From assembly GCA_963668535.1 (NCBI GenBank), contig OY764867.1:2728001-2792000 (forward strand): a stretch of 64,000 bases of DNA. Reading direction: 5' to 3'. This DNA comes from F22 sp963668535. GTDB taxonomy: Bacteria; Bacteroidota; Bacteroidia; Bacteroidales; Bacteroidaceae. Below the pieces are notes generated by a model. The model had not been told where the DNA came from. It searched no databases and was given only the letters and a program-made list of their open reading frames with translations. Within the stretch, counting starts at the first letter, position 1; each line of letters begins with the position of its first letter. The translations under genes were made by a program, and so were the position numbers. Shown one piece after another: positions 1 to 8,667 of the stretch.

Positions 1-5
1 TTAAT

Positions 6-191
6 ATGAACTATTTATATGCGATTAAAAAAAACATCGGGCTGTCCATGGCTCTTTTTGTGATTTGTAGTATGATCTCTTGCACTCATTCAGATGATTT
101 TTGGAAGCAACTCAAAGAACAGGACAAGTTGAGTCAAGGAGTGGTCAATGTGACCTATGATCGAGTAGATCCAAGCCTCGTTGCAGTGTAG
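6..191 (+). CDS. Small putative lipoprotein, possibly truncated
   Basis: The 61-residue product has a basic N-terminus, a hydrophobic stretch and a lipobox-like end (SMISC, Cys26), so a lipidated precursor with about 35 mature residues is likely. No family is recognised. Its last third overlaps the 3' end of an opposing response-regulator stump, so this may be the broken N-terminal part of a longer lipoprotein joined to unrelated DNA. Alternatively it is an intact small lipoprotein. The start lies too close to the window edge to judge its promoter. Confidence 0.4.
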   Translation: MNYLYAIKKNIGLSMALFVICSMISCTHSDDFWKQLKEQDKLSQGVVNVTYDRVDPSLVAV

Positions 192-279
192 GGGCTTGGG
201 TGATGTCTATATTTTCATCGTAAGCATCGGCTTCGAATGCTTCGAATTTGTTGTCGTCAAACCAAAGTACATGTTTCAT
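145..279 (-). pseudogene. Truncated response-regulator receiver domain
   Basis: The ATG lies 16 bases after the stop of the methylase-kinase fusion gene, so it reads as the next gene of that operon. The 44 residues begin MKHVLWFDDN, which matches beta-strand 1 and the acidic DD pair of a receiver domain, followed by a plausible first helix ending in GLDLL. Translation then stops after four unrelated residues. The phospho-acceptor Asp (about residue 55), the conserved Thr/Ser and Lys and any output domain are missing, and I could not find their continuation in other frames to the left. I infer a response regulator truncated by a deletion or rearrangement; a short single-strand receiver-like peptide is less likely. 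Confidence 0.5.
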
Positions 280-295
280 ATTGATAGGGGGCTGG

Positions 296-2641
296 TTATT
301 GTTTTGTTCTTTTATTTTCGAATAGTAGGTTGTAGCCAAATGGGAATTCGGCTTTAGGGTCGTTAATAACTTGGACGTCTGTGCCATATTTATTCATGAC
401 GTTTTTTATCTGCCATGCGCCGATACCTGAACCTTTACCTGTGGTCAATCCATCTTGAAAGATGTTATTTTTGTTTACGCTTTTATCTAATGGTTGGCCA
501 TTGTTTGTAATGCGGACGCAGATTGTATCTTCTTCGTCTTCGGTTATCAGGATACGAATTTTATAGTCTTGCCTTTCTTTAGAAGTAAATCCGTATTTGC
601 GTGCGTTTTCAGTGATATTGAGCATGATGACATCGAGGGCACGTAGTGGAATCTCAACACAAGGACCTAGGGGTGTGCTTGTGTTGCTGGAGTATTCTTC
701 TATCAGTTCCCATGAGAAGTCGGTATCGCCTTTATGTTTCTTGCAGTGTTCTTTGAAGTAGTTTACTAGAGGTATTGTGATGGGGCTGCCATAATGATTT
801 TCGTCAAGCATCGTTTGGATCATGTCTCCCAAATCATCAATGTTTTTGTTGATCGTGATTTGATAATCTGCTGCGGTGGCGTTTGTTTTAGCATCTACAA
901 CAGTGTCTATGGATAGTTGCCCTCTGCGTTTTATAATAGTAAATATACGGTCTACTTTGGAGCGTATTTGCATGATTTCTTGCCCCATAGCATGTTTACG
1001 TTCCCGAAGCATGTTTAGGTAGGCTCCTTCTATTCGGTTGATTTCGATACCTAGTTTGCCGATCTCGGCTTGTAGGGCATCTGCTACTATGCGGCGTTGT
1101 TCTTTTTGACTTGGTAGTGGGATACAGATGTCTAGAAAGTCTTTGGCTTGAATGGATGAGATGACTCCATTGCTGCTTAGGGCTTTAAATTGGTTGGTGG
1201 CATCGGGGGTGTTGAGGGCGTAGACGAGGTAGTCTAGTTCTGTTTCCTTGTCTTTTAATGCACAGGTGAAGTAGTTGCCGCGTAGATATACTGGGTGCTC
1301 TTTGGAGGCTTGTATGTAGGTGGGTTTGATTTTGTTGTACAATCTTGCACAGACTAAGGTGGGGGTGGTCAAACACCTCATCTTATTGGGCTCTTTGCTG
1401 CTTGTAGCTAGGCTATTGGGGGATACTGTATAGTTGAATGCCGATAGTGAGAGATTTTTACTCGTGAACATAGGGGCATTGCTGATGTTTTCTTTGGGGT
1501 ATGGGGCTACAAATATCTCGAGCAAGTCGCGTAGGTAGGTCATGGATTGTTCCTGGGCGATGCGTTGATTGTTTACTTGTTTTTGTAGATAACGACGGCC
1601 GTTGAGGTCGTAGTTATTATCGATAATATCTTGGATAGGGATGGCTATTTGACGGTACTGATCAAGGGTGATGTGTGTACTGCTATATTGCTCTGGGGTG
1701 ATATAAAAAGTGATATCATCATGGGCAGCACGTAGGTCTAGGTGCACCAAATAGCGTGGCTTTGCTGGGTTGACGTATTGGTACATGCTGCTGTCGGCTG
1801 GTATCTCATAGATGGCTCGCAGATGCTTTTTGTCAAACAATGCTTTGCGGTGGTTGGTGTTGTCTGAGATGTTGTGTAATTGTTCGTGGATATAGGCTGA
1901 ACTACAGACAAAGAGTAGGGTGCCTGTATTGGATAGGGAAGTGTAACTCTTGTCGATAATCATTTCATCAAGGGTGACATGTGAGATGACGTTGTCGTCA
2001 ATATTAATCGGGGGGTTGGTGATGATTAAATCAAACTGGTCATTCGATGAATTCCAGTTCTTGATAGAGTCATTGATGGTATAGTGTTCCGAACTGATGC
2101 CGTAGTACTCAAGGCGTAATACACCAAGTGCCCATATGTATGGGTCGAATTCGTCACCATGGTATTCGCAGGCGGGTATGCCTGTGGCAAAGGAGCCTAG
2201 TCCAGCAAATGGGTTATAGATTTTGCATGGTTGCTCGGCTTGGGTAATGCTGCAAATAAGTTTGGTGAGTTGTGGATTTTGAAAGAACATCTTGGAGCCT
2301 CTTGAGTAGTCTGTAAATTGACTGATGCAGAGGTCTATTATGTTGTCCTGACTTTGGTGTTGTACTAGGAGGTCTAGTATCGTGCGTATATGTAGGCTAA
2401 ACTCGGTGTGGCTGTTTTCTATCCGTAGTGTCGCAAGGGCTTTGAGTACGTTGGCTTCGCTTACCAAAGGAACGGTATCGTGGCTCTGTAGGTACTCAAT
2501 CAGTGCATCGGTATGGCAAAGAAGAGTGGGTGTGATAGCTATGTGTTTGCGAAGACATAGGCAGGCGATAACTGTGACGGTCAGTTGATCTGTAACATTA
2601 AAGTCACGGCTTATAGGGAGTTCAAATTGAGTTGGAGTCAT
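296..2641 (-). CDS. N6-adenine DNA methylase / HsdS-type TRD / histidine-kinase ATPase fusion
   Basis: This 781-residue protein joins three modules. Residues 110-300 resemble a type I modification (HsdM-like) methylase: motif I as NPFAGLGSF (143-151) and the catalytic motif NPPI (209-212). Residues 365-575 resemble half a specificity subunit: one target-recognition region, the typical IPLPSQKEQRRIV sequence (507-519), then a helical coiled-coil stretch. Residues 590-781 are a GHKL ATPase: N box NITENARKYG (675-684), G1 ITNNGQP (711-717) and G2 GKGSGIGAW (735-743). His550 in RERKHAMGQE lies in the helix before the ATPase and could be the phosphorylated His (inference). The gene begins 3 bases after the WYL regulator stop and is followed by a truncated receiver gene. 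No nuclease or HsdR motor is visible nearby. Each module is recognisable, but the whole architecture is not one I know. Confidence 0.8.
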   Translation of the reverse strand: MTPTQFELPISRDFNVTDQLTVTVIACLCLRKHIAITPTLLCHTDALIEYLQSHDTVPLVSEANVLKALATLRIENSHTEFSLHIRTILDLLVQHQSQDNIIDLCISQFTDYSRGSKMFFQNPQLTKLICSITQAEQPCKIYNPFAGLGSFATGIPACEYHGDEFDPYIWALGVLRLEYYGISSEHYTINDSIKNWNSSNDQFDLIITNPPINIDDNVISHVTLDEMIIDKSYTSLSNTGTLLFVCSSAYIHEQLHNISDNTNHRKALFDKKHLRAIYEIPADSSMYQYVNPAKPRYLVHLDLRAAHDDITFYITPEQYSSTHITLDQYRQIAIPIQDIIDNNYDLNGRRYLQKQVNNQRIAQEQSMTYLRDLLEIFVAPYPKENISNAPMFTSKNLSLSAFNYTVSPNSLATSSKEPNKMRCLTTPTLVCARLYNKIKPTYIQASKEHPVYLRGNYFTCALKDKETELDYLVYALNTPDATNQFKALSSNGVISSIQAKDFLDICIPLPSQKEQRRIVADALQAEIGKLGIEINRIEGAYLNMLRERKHAMGQEIMQIRSKVDRIFTIIKRRGQLSIDTVVDAKTNATAADYQITINKNIDDLGDMIQTMLDENHYGSPITIPLVNYFKEHCKKHKGDTDFSWELIEEYSSNTSTPLGPCVEIPLRALDVIMLNITENARKYGFTSKERQDYKIRILITEDEEDTICVRITNNGQPLDKSVNKNNIFQDGLTTGKGSGIGAWQIKNVMNKYGTDVQVINDPKAEFPFGYNLLFENKRTKQ

Positions 2642-2644
2642 TGA

Positions 2645-3688
2645 TTATTGGTCGTTGTATCTTTGTTGTACATTGTTTATATGTTCACGCATCTTATCTA
2701 CGATGTTGGCTGGACTGATGACGCATAGTTCGGCTCCGTAGGAAAGAAGCTGCGTGTAGAGTTCGTAGTTGGGGATCACTTTGATGGTGATATAGCTTCC
2801 GTTAGGCATTGAAGGGTGTGCTGCTTGCAAGGCGGCAAGGGCATCACCTCGCACGGGCTTCTGTGTGGGATGTAGTGGCTTGGTCTCTATATAGGGGGTG
2901 GTATTGTGGCTCACCCACATAGTGATGCATTGGCAGGGAGTGCCCGAGGTATAACTGATGCCGATAATATCGTAGAAGTAATCGTCGAAATCTCGATCAA
3001 CGATCTCGTAGTCGATTTGTGTGGTTTGTTCAATACTGATGATGCGGTCGATGGAGAGAATGCTAAGATTATCAAAGCGGGGATCTTTGGTGAGCAGAAA
3101 CCAACGGTTGTTGTACTGTTTGAGGTATTGGGGAGAGACACGGAAGTGGATATCTCTATCTCCGTGAAATGGGTGATAGACGATATGTAGGGGTGTGTTC
3201 GCAAGGATATGTTTGTATAGATCGCTTACTAAGTTGCGGTTCTTAAGATCTGGATTTTCTTGGAAACTGAGTATCTTGCGAGCTTGGGTGACATCTTGGT
3301 TGTGGGTTAGGAGTGGACCGAGGTTGTCTAGCCATTCTAGATCTGGGCGACCTTCGAAGCTGCCGAGTAGGCTGAGTGCTTCACTGATGGTTTGTTTTTC
3401 CAGAGGAGATAGTTGTTGACTGCGTAGACTGAAATGTGGATCTGTGTAGCGGTAGCATCGTTTGCGATTGAAAAAGGACTGTTCTATGGGAGCTTGGCAG
3501 GTTTCGCTCATCATGTACTTGATGTCTTCTTGAAGGGTACGTTTGGATACTTGGCTGATGCCTCTGGTTTGGAGAGCGTTATTGAGCAGGTCAAGGAGTT
3601 CGTTTTGTGTGTACCATTTGCCTTCCCAGCGTTGAAATATTTCGTCCAGTATGTAGAGCCTATCTATTTGATTTTTTGTAACTGCCAT
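2645..3688 (-). CDS. WYL-domain transcriptional regulator
   Basis: The product (347 residues from the chosen start) has an N-terminal winged-helix DNA-binding region (VSKRTLQEDIKYM as recognition area) and a WYL ligand-binding domain; the sequence NNRWFLLT stands where the WYL motif normally lies. WYL proteins often regulate phage-defence and DNA-repair genes after sensing nucleic acid or nucleotide ligands. An upstream in-frame Met exists at 3748, but the better start is 3688: the -10-like box at 3719-3726 and the dyad at 3742-3760 lie between them and would otherwise be inside the gene. The methylase-kinase gene follows after 3 bases, so both are co-transcribed and this protein is probably the locus regulator. 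Confidence 0.85.
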   Translation of the reverse strand: MAVTKNQIDRLYILDEIFQRWEGKWYTQNELLDLLNNALQTRGISQVSKRTLQEDIKYMMSETCQAPIEQSFFNRKRCYRYTDPHFSLRSQQLSPLEKQTISEALSLLGSFEGRPDLEWLDNLGPLLTHNQDVTQARKILSFQENPDLKNRNLVSDLYKHILANTPLHIVYHPFHGDRDIHFRVSPQYLKQYNNRWFLLTKDPRFDNLSILSIDRIISIEQTTQIDYEIVDRDFDDYFYDIIGISYTSGTPCQCITMWVSHNTTPYIETKPLHPTQKPVRGDALAALQAAHPSMPNGSYITIKVIPNYELYTQLLSYGAELCVISPANIVDKMREHINNVQQRYNDQ

Positions 3689-3718
3689 ATGAATTGTTGT
3701 TCTTTTCTTTTGGTTGCG

Positions 3719-3760
3719 TAAATGTACAATTATTTTTACTAGAAGCAAAAAATATGCTTC
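3719..3760 (-). promoter_or_regulatory. Promoter and dyad operator of the WYL operon
   Basis: On the minus strand a TTG is followed after 19 bases by TACATTTA, one mismatch from the Bacteroidetes TAnnTTTG box (3719-3726). The dyad GAAGCA-7 nt-TGCTTC (3742-3760) overlaps the upstream promoter element, a position suited to repression. Autoregulation by the WYL protein is inferred. Confidence 0.4.
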
Positions 3761-3902
3761 TTTATTATGATTCTGGTGGAAAGTATTGCAAGTTGGTTTT
3801 TGTCATATTACAAGAGAATGGTGATGAATATTAGACAAAGATACGGGGGAGTTGCGCGGTTTATCTTCGTAAGTGGATGGATATAGCGAGTGTGGGGTAT
3901 AG

Positions 3903-4877
3903 TTAGTCCGTTTTTTTCAGATGAAGAAGTTGCTTTAATTTGTCCACTGGTTTTTTGAAAAACAATGGGAAGTAGTTTTGAACTGGGATGTATTGGGGAT
4001 ATTTCGTCTTGAAGAGGTGGTGTAGTTTGATCCTGTCTTTAAGAGGGAAACAATAGGCTTTCCACACAACGGCGGGTAACATCCTGGACAAATGGAGATC
4101 AATGATTGCTTGATAATCGGGCGCCATGTGTTGTCTTTCTTTTAAGAGCTCATCGCACACGGCAAAGTAGCCGTTGATGTTTTTCCATGTGGTGAGGTTG
4201 GTCATTGTGGAGCAAATGCGCATGCGTCGTTTGAAGTAAAACTGATCAATACATGAAATTCTTCGGGCGTGCAAGTGCAGTAAAAAGGTGTAATGTTCAT
4301 CTTCATGAATGGCGCCTGGTATAAAGCGTACATCGCATTTCTTGACGAGTTCGCTCTTACTAATATAGAGGCAGGGGGAGGGGGAGAAGTGATTGGTTTG
4401 TAATCGATATTTGAGCGATTCGATTCCAGTGGAAATTCCTGTAGAATTGGGGCAACCTGTGTGGATGTAGTTTAGTTTGAGGTCTTTTCTATGGCAGGAG
4501 TCTTCAAAAAAGGAAGCGCCATTGAATAAGACAATGTCTAGGTCATTCTCTTTTGCTTTCTTGTAGCACGACTCGAGGCAATCGGGCTCGAGGATGTCAT
4601 CACTGTCCATATAGTATATATACTCTCCTTGAGCTATATCTATGCCTCGGTTGCGAGTGACCGACTGGCCCATATTGGAATGGCTGTACACTTTAAGACG
4701 GGAGTCTGTCTTGGCGCTCTGTTCTAGGATGTCTAGAGAGGGGTCGGTAGAGCCGTCGTTAATGGCTATGATTTCTATGTCAGTAAGTGTTTGTTTTAAC
4801 ATGCTTTGTAGACAATCGCTTAAATACTTACTTGTATTAAAGATTGGTATGATAATAGAGATTTTAGGATGTTGCAT
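3903..4877 (-). CDS. Family 2 glycosyltransferase
   Basis: The protein begins MQHPKISIIIPIFN, the typical first strand of a GT-A fold GT2 enzyme, and carries the DGSTD nucleotide-binding sequence and the DSDD metal-binding motif near residue 95. It should transfer a sugar from a nucleotide donor to a growing lipid-linked glycan on the inner face of the membrane. A longer reading starts six residues earlier; the Met directly before the conserved strand is preferred. It is divergent from the pyruvyl-transferase operon and probably belongs to the same glycan pathway. Donor and acceptor cannot be read from sequence. Confidence 0.88.
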   Translation of the reverse strand: MQHPKISIIIPIFNTSKYLSDCLQSMLKQTLTDIEIIAINDGSTDPSLDILEQSAKTDSRLKVYSHSNMGQSVTRNRGIDIAQGEYIYYMDSDDILEPDCLESCYKKAKENDLDIVLFNGASFFEDSCHRKDLKLNYIHTGCPNSTGISTGIESLKYRLQTNHFSPSPCLYISKSELVKKCDVRFIPGAIHEDEHYTFLLHLHARRISCIDQFYFKRRMRICSTMTNLTTWKNINGYFAVCDELLKERQHMAPDYQAIIDLHLSRMLPAVVWKAYCFPLKDRIKLHHLFKTKYPQYIPVQNYFPLFFKKPVDKLKQLLHLKKTD

Positions 4878-4950
4878 AATGTTTAATTGTTTCAATTCTT
4901 ATAAAACGTCGCGAATATAATAAATATGTTTTATCTGAACAATTTATTTG

Positions 4951-4979
4951 TTGTATAAAATATAAAATCACTATATTTG
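4951..4979 (+). promoter_or_regulatory. Promoter of the pyruvyl transferase-flippase operon
   Basis: TTG (4951-4953), an 18-base spacer and TATATTTG (4972-4979) match the Bacteroidetes promoter pattern. The first ATG of the operon follows about 20 bases later, so the leader is very short. Confidence 0.6.
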
Positions 4980-4999
4980 TATCATGAATAGACAAGAAT

Positions 5000-5917
5000 A
5001 TGACAAAAGAATTAAAGATTGATTTCATGACTGAAAAAAGAATTAATTTGTTTTGGTGGGCTCGGACAAACAATCTAGGAGATAATCTATCGCCTTATTT
5101 GGTGGAGAGGTTATCGGGGCAAAAGATAGCCCCGCTGCCTTTCAAGTACACTAAAGATACCGTCTTGCATATTATCAGGCAGTTGTGGAATTTCAAGCGA
5201 TTATATAAACAGGATCTTATGGGGGAACTTGTACCCGAGAGTCCATGTATGACAGCTATCGGGAGTATTCTTGGGGAGTGTCCTGCGGATGCGGTTGTGT
5301 GGGGATCGGGGTTCTTGGAGGCCTCTCATATGTATCGTGGCAATCCGATTACTGCTTGTCGTGGGGCGTTGACGCGCGATGTGTTGATCAAGCAGGGGGC
5401 GCATCTTCCAGCACAATTGCCTTTGGGGGATCCTGCAATATTGACTCCGCTGGTGCACAATAGGTCGGTGGAGAAAAAATATACGGTGGGACTAATTCCG
5501 CATATTTCGGATTTGGAGTATTTTACGAAGCATTACGGGGCGCATAGAATTATTCGTTTTGATACGGATAGGGTGTGGGATACGATAGATGAGCTGCGTA
5601 GTTGTGCGTATATTTTGTCGAGTAGTTTGCATGGCATTATTTTAGCTCACGCGTATGGTATTCCTGCGATTTGGGTCAATACGGGTATTTTATCGAGTAG
5701 TGCGTTTAAATTTCATGACTATTTCTCTTCTGTGCAGATTCCGTTTTACTATGGTTTCTTTGATCTCAAGGAGGTGCTATCTAGTGAGGCGGATGTGATG
5801 CGTTTCTTTAATCAGCATGCTGCGCTTTCTTTACCACATATAGATCTGGCTGAAGCACAGCAGGCTTTGCTTCGTGTAGCGCCTTTTGAGGTGTTGCCTG
5901 AGTATTTCACTAAATAA
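5000..5917 (+). CDS. Polysaccharide pyruvyl transferase family protein
   Basis: The product fits the CsaB/polysaccharide pyruvyl transferase family (PF04230), which adds ketal-pyruvate from phosphoenolpyruvate to sugars of surface polymers. Recognisable segments are the N-terminal NLGDNLSP, WGSGF with ACRG and RGALTRD, LGDPAIL, and the C-terminal SSSLHGIILAHAYGIPAI with its conserved SxHG. At 305 residues it has the usual length. A second Met nine residues on (5027) is an alternative start. It is the first gene of a three-gene operon with an ATP-pyrophosphatase and a flippase, which supports a role in decorating an exported glycan. The sugar acceptor is unknown. Confidence 0.85.
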   Translation: MTKELKIDFMTEKRINLFWWARTNNLGDNLSPYLVERLSGQKIAPLPFKYTKDTVLHIIRQLWNFKRLYKQDLMGELVPESPCMTAIGSILGECPADAVVWGSGFLEASHMYRGNPITACRGALTRDVLIKQGAHLPAQLPLGDPAILTPLVHNRSVEKKYTVGLIPHISDLEYFTKHYGAHRIIRFDTDRVWDTIDELRSCAYILSSSLHGIILAHAYGIPAIWVNTGILSSSAFKFHDYFSSVQIPFYYGFFDLKEVLSSEADVMRFFNQHAALSLPHIDLAEAQQALLRVAPFEVLPEYFTK

Positions 5918-5926
5918 ATAAGACGG

Positions 5927-7102
5927 ATGATTACACTTACAGATATACGGGCTAATAAACAAAAAACTAGAATTACTGCAGGTATTCTTATCGATAATGA
6001 GCGTGAGGAGGTGGTGACGACGATCTCTGACAATGTGGCGCAATATGTGGTGACGGATAGGGCGGATGCGTATGTGGTGGGATTGTTGTATTTTGCGATG
6101 ATCACTGGTCATGATATTTGTTCGATGTGTCCTGTGTCGGAGGAAATACTATGGCAAGTAAATGATTTGTTGATTCCTAGTTTGGTGCGTGCGGACAAGC
6201 GTTTTCATCACATTCATGTGGAGGCGCCTGTATATGTGGCGCAGGATGATAGGGTACCATCGATTGTGGCTACTGGAATCTCCTGCGGGGTGGATAGTCT
6301 GTATACGATTCTTAAAAATAAGGAGAGGCATTATGCTGATTATGCTATAAATTATTTGGCGTACTTCGATGTGGGGGCGGCCAAAACGAATAGTACGAAA
6401 AGGGATGATCAGCAGCTTAATGCGGAGCGTCATGAATTGGCGGTGAACTTCTGTGCTGAATATGGGTATCCGCTTATGGAGGTGTCGTCTAACCTTGTGG
6501 ATATCATCAGTGAATATCATTCATATAAGCATCTAGAGCAGGTGACGTATATGAACTGTATGGCGGTGTTATTTTTGGCCAATGGGGTGAGTACGTATTA
6601 CATTAGTTCCTTTGATTCATTTAGTGAATTTAAGATTTCTGCTGAGGATGCTCAAAGTTATGATTTGCTTTTGCTTCAGGCGTTTTCGACACGTTCGTTG
6701 CGATTCTATTCTATCGGGGGGGAAACAACTCGCGTGGCAAAAACGCAGTATATCAGTCAGTTTGATATAGCGCATACATATCTGAATGTGTGTACGCGGT
6801 CTATACATAATTGTACGACGTGTCCTAAATGTGTGCGAACGATTACAACTATTGATGGGTTGGGGCAGTTGGAGAAGTATGCTGATACTTTTGATATTTC
6901 ACTATATAAAAAGAATCGTTTCCTGTATCTGCGGCATATCTGGATAAAGTGCTTAACGATTCCCAAAGATAATTCGTATTATGCGATGTATAAGGAGATT
7001 TTGGATTTGTTTAAAGAGGAATTGACGTGGACATTCAAATGGAAATGTGCGATTCAAACGATTATACATAAGGTCAAAGGTACGCATACACCGATTAAGT
7101 AA
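5927..7102 (+). CDS. QueC-like ATP-pyrophosphatase domain protein
   Basis: A central GISCGVDSLY segment is a variant of the SGGxDS phosphate-binding loop of N-type ATP pyrophosphatases, enzymes that adenylate a carboxyl or carbonyl group before adding nitrogen or sulfur. The C-terminal NCTTCPKCVRT pattern resembles the zinc-binding cysteines of QueC. The first 120 residues are not recognisable. A queuosine role is unlikely: the gene lies 9 bases after a pyruvyl transferase and 10 bases before a flippase, so a sugar-modifying role (for example amidation of a glycan building block) is a better inference. The second Gly of the loop is Cys here, which may alter ATP binding. Confidence 0.65.
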   Translation: MITLTDIRANKQKTRITAGILIDNEREEVVTTISDNVAQYVVTDRADAYVVGLLYFAMITGHDICSMCPVSEEILWQVNDLLIPSLVRADKRFHHIHVEAPVYVAQDDRVPSIVATGISCGVDSLYTILKNKERHYADYAINYLAYFDVGAAKTNSTKRDDQQLNAERHELAVNFCAEYGYPLMEVSSNLVDIISEYHSYKHLEQVTYMNCMAVLFLANGVSTYYISSFDSFSEFKISAEDAQSYDLLLLQAFSTRSLRFYSIGGETTRVAKTQYISQFDIAHTYLNVCTRSIHNCTTCPKCVRTITTIDGLGQLEKYADTFDISLYKKNRFLYLRHIWIKCLTIPKDNSYYAMYKEILDLFKEELTWTFKWKCAIQTIIHKVKGTHTPIK

Positions 7103-7112
7103 TTAGGCAGTT

Positions 7113-8642
7113 ATGAATCAATCTAAAAATAAACAAATAGCCAAAAATACGATCTATCTGTATATTCGGATGTTATTGATTGTGCTTGTTGGGTTATATA
7201 CTAGTCGCATTATCTTGCAGCAATTGGGGGTGGTCGACTATGGGATATATAATGTGGTAGGTGGTCTTGTGGCTATGTTTTCGATGATATCGAATGCGGT
7301 ATCTTCTTCTACTACTCGCTTTTTGGCTTTTGAGATTGAGGGGAAGTCTTTGGCACGACTGCAAAAGGTGTTTTCTACGTCATTGACGATCAATCATATT
7401 TTGGCATTGGTTATTGTGGTGGTGGCGGAGTGTGTGGGACCTTGGTTCTTGACGCATTATCTAACTATTCCTCCTGATCGATTGATGGCGGCTCATGTGG
7501 TGTTTCAGTGTGCGGTGTTGTCTTTCGGATTGAGTCTTATTATGTCGACTTATCACGGGCTGATTATTGCTCATGAGAGAATGAGTTTTTATGCGTATAT
7601 GGGGATTCTTGAGGTGGTGCTGAAATGTGCTATTGCGTTGATGCTGAGTCTGTCTTTATTGGATAAGTTGATGGTGTATAGTGTGTTTTTGTTGGGGATA
7701 CAGATAGTACTCCTGTTGCTCTATATGTGGCATTGTAGACGGAATTATGGTGAGAGTCGGTATATACTGAAAATGGAGTCGGCTTTGACTAGACAGATGA
7801 CATCTTTTGCTGGATGGAATATGATAGGATCTAGTTCGCTTATATTGCGTTCGCAAGGGGTTAATATTGTGATCAATATCTTTTGTGGCCCTGTTATCAA
7901 TGCGGCTCGTGGCATCTCTTTTCAGGTGAATAGTATGGTGACGCAGTTTAATAGTAGTTTCATGAGTGCGACCAATCCGCAGATTATTAAGCTGTATGCT
8001 GAGGGGGAGCGCAAGCAATATTTCACATTGATTGAAAGGAGTGCGAAGTTTTCCTTTTTTCTGTTGTTGATGCTATCTACTCCATTGATTGTAGAGTGCC
8101 CTTTTGTGCTCGATTTATGGTTGGACAAGGTGCCAGCACATAGTGTGCTATTTGTTCAGCTGATGCTGATATTTACGCTGTTTGATAGTTTCTCTATCCC
8201 CTTGTACTACGGAGTTGAAGCTACTGGGAGAATAAAGTGGTATCAGTTGATTGTTGGAACGATCCAACTGCTCAATCTACCGATTTCGTATCTTTTATTG
8301 GCGCATGGTTTTGCTCCCGAAAGCACAATTGTAGTCTATTCTGTATTGGCTATTGTTTGTCTTTTTCCTAGGGTGTATATATTACAGTATCTGACCAATT
8401 TTCCTGCCAATAGATTCCTTATTCATGTATTTCTACGCAATATTGTGGCTGGATTAATCAGTCTTAGTGGGGTGTGGGGTGTGGCTCATTATTGTCCCGA
8501 TAATGGGTTAGGTTTTATGATGGTGCTATGTGCCAGCATAGTATGGGTTGCTGCTGTGATTTTATATATCGGTTGTAGCAGTGAGGAACGAAAGGTGCTA
8601 TATGCTGCTGCTTATAAATTCTGGAGAAAGATCGTTAAATAA
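7113..8642 (+). CDS. Oligosaccharide flippase, Wzx/MATE-like
   Basis: The 509-residue polytopic membrane protein has about twelve to fourteen predicted hydrophobic segments and begins with the characteristic NTIYLYIRMLLIVLVGLYTSRI and LGVVDYGIYNVVGG segments of polysaccharide flippases (MOP superfamily, PF01943-like). Such proteins move undecaprenyl-linked repeat units across the inner membrane. It is the last gene of the operon. Ordinary length; no defect seen. Confidence 0.85.
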   Translation: MNQSKNKQIAKNTIYLYIRMLLIVLVGLYTSRIILQQLGVVDYGIYNVVGGLVAMFSMISNAVSSSTTRFLAFEIEGKSLARLQKVFSTSLTINHILALVIVVVAECVGPWFLTHYLTIPPDRLMAAHVVFQCAVLSFGLSLIMSTYHGLIIAHERMSFYAYMGILEVVLKCAIALMLSLSLLDKLMVYSVFLLGIQIVLLLLYMWHCRRNYGESRYILKMESALTRQMTSFAGWNMIGSSSLILRSQGVNIVINIFCGPVINAARGISFQVNSMVTQFNSSFMSATNPQIIKLYAEGERKQYFTLIERSAKFSFFLLLMLSTPLIVECPFVLDLWLDKVPAHSVLFVQLMLIFTLFDSFSIPLYYGVEATGRIKWYQLIVGTIQLLNLPISYLLLAHGFAPESTIVVYSVLAIVCLFPRVYILQYLTNFPANRFLIHVFLRNIVAGLISLSGVWGVAHYCPDNGLGFMMVLCASIVWVAAVILYIGCSSEERKVLYAAAYKFWRKIVK

Positions 8643-8667
8643 GGGTCCAGTTTTTGCCTAGCGGGAA

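Noticed and set aside
280..387. Longer response-regulator reading starting at 387
   Set aside because: The first 36 residues lie inside the upstream methylase-kinase gene and do not resemble a receiver domain; the Met at 279 starts the conserved strand.
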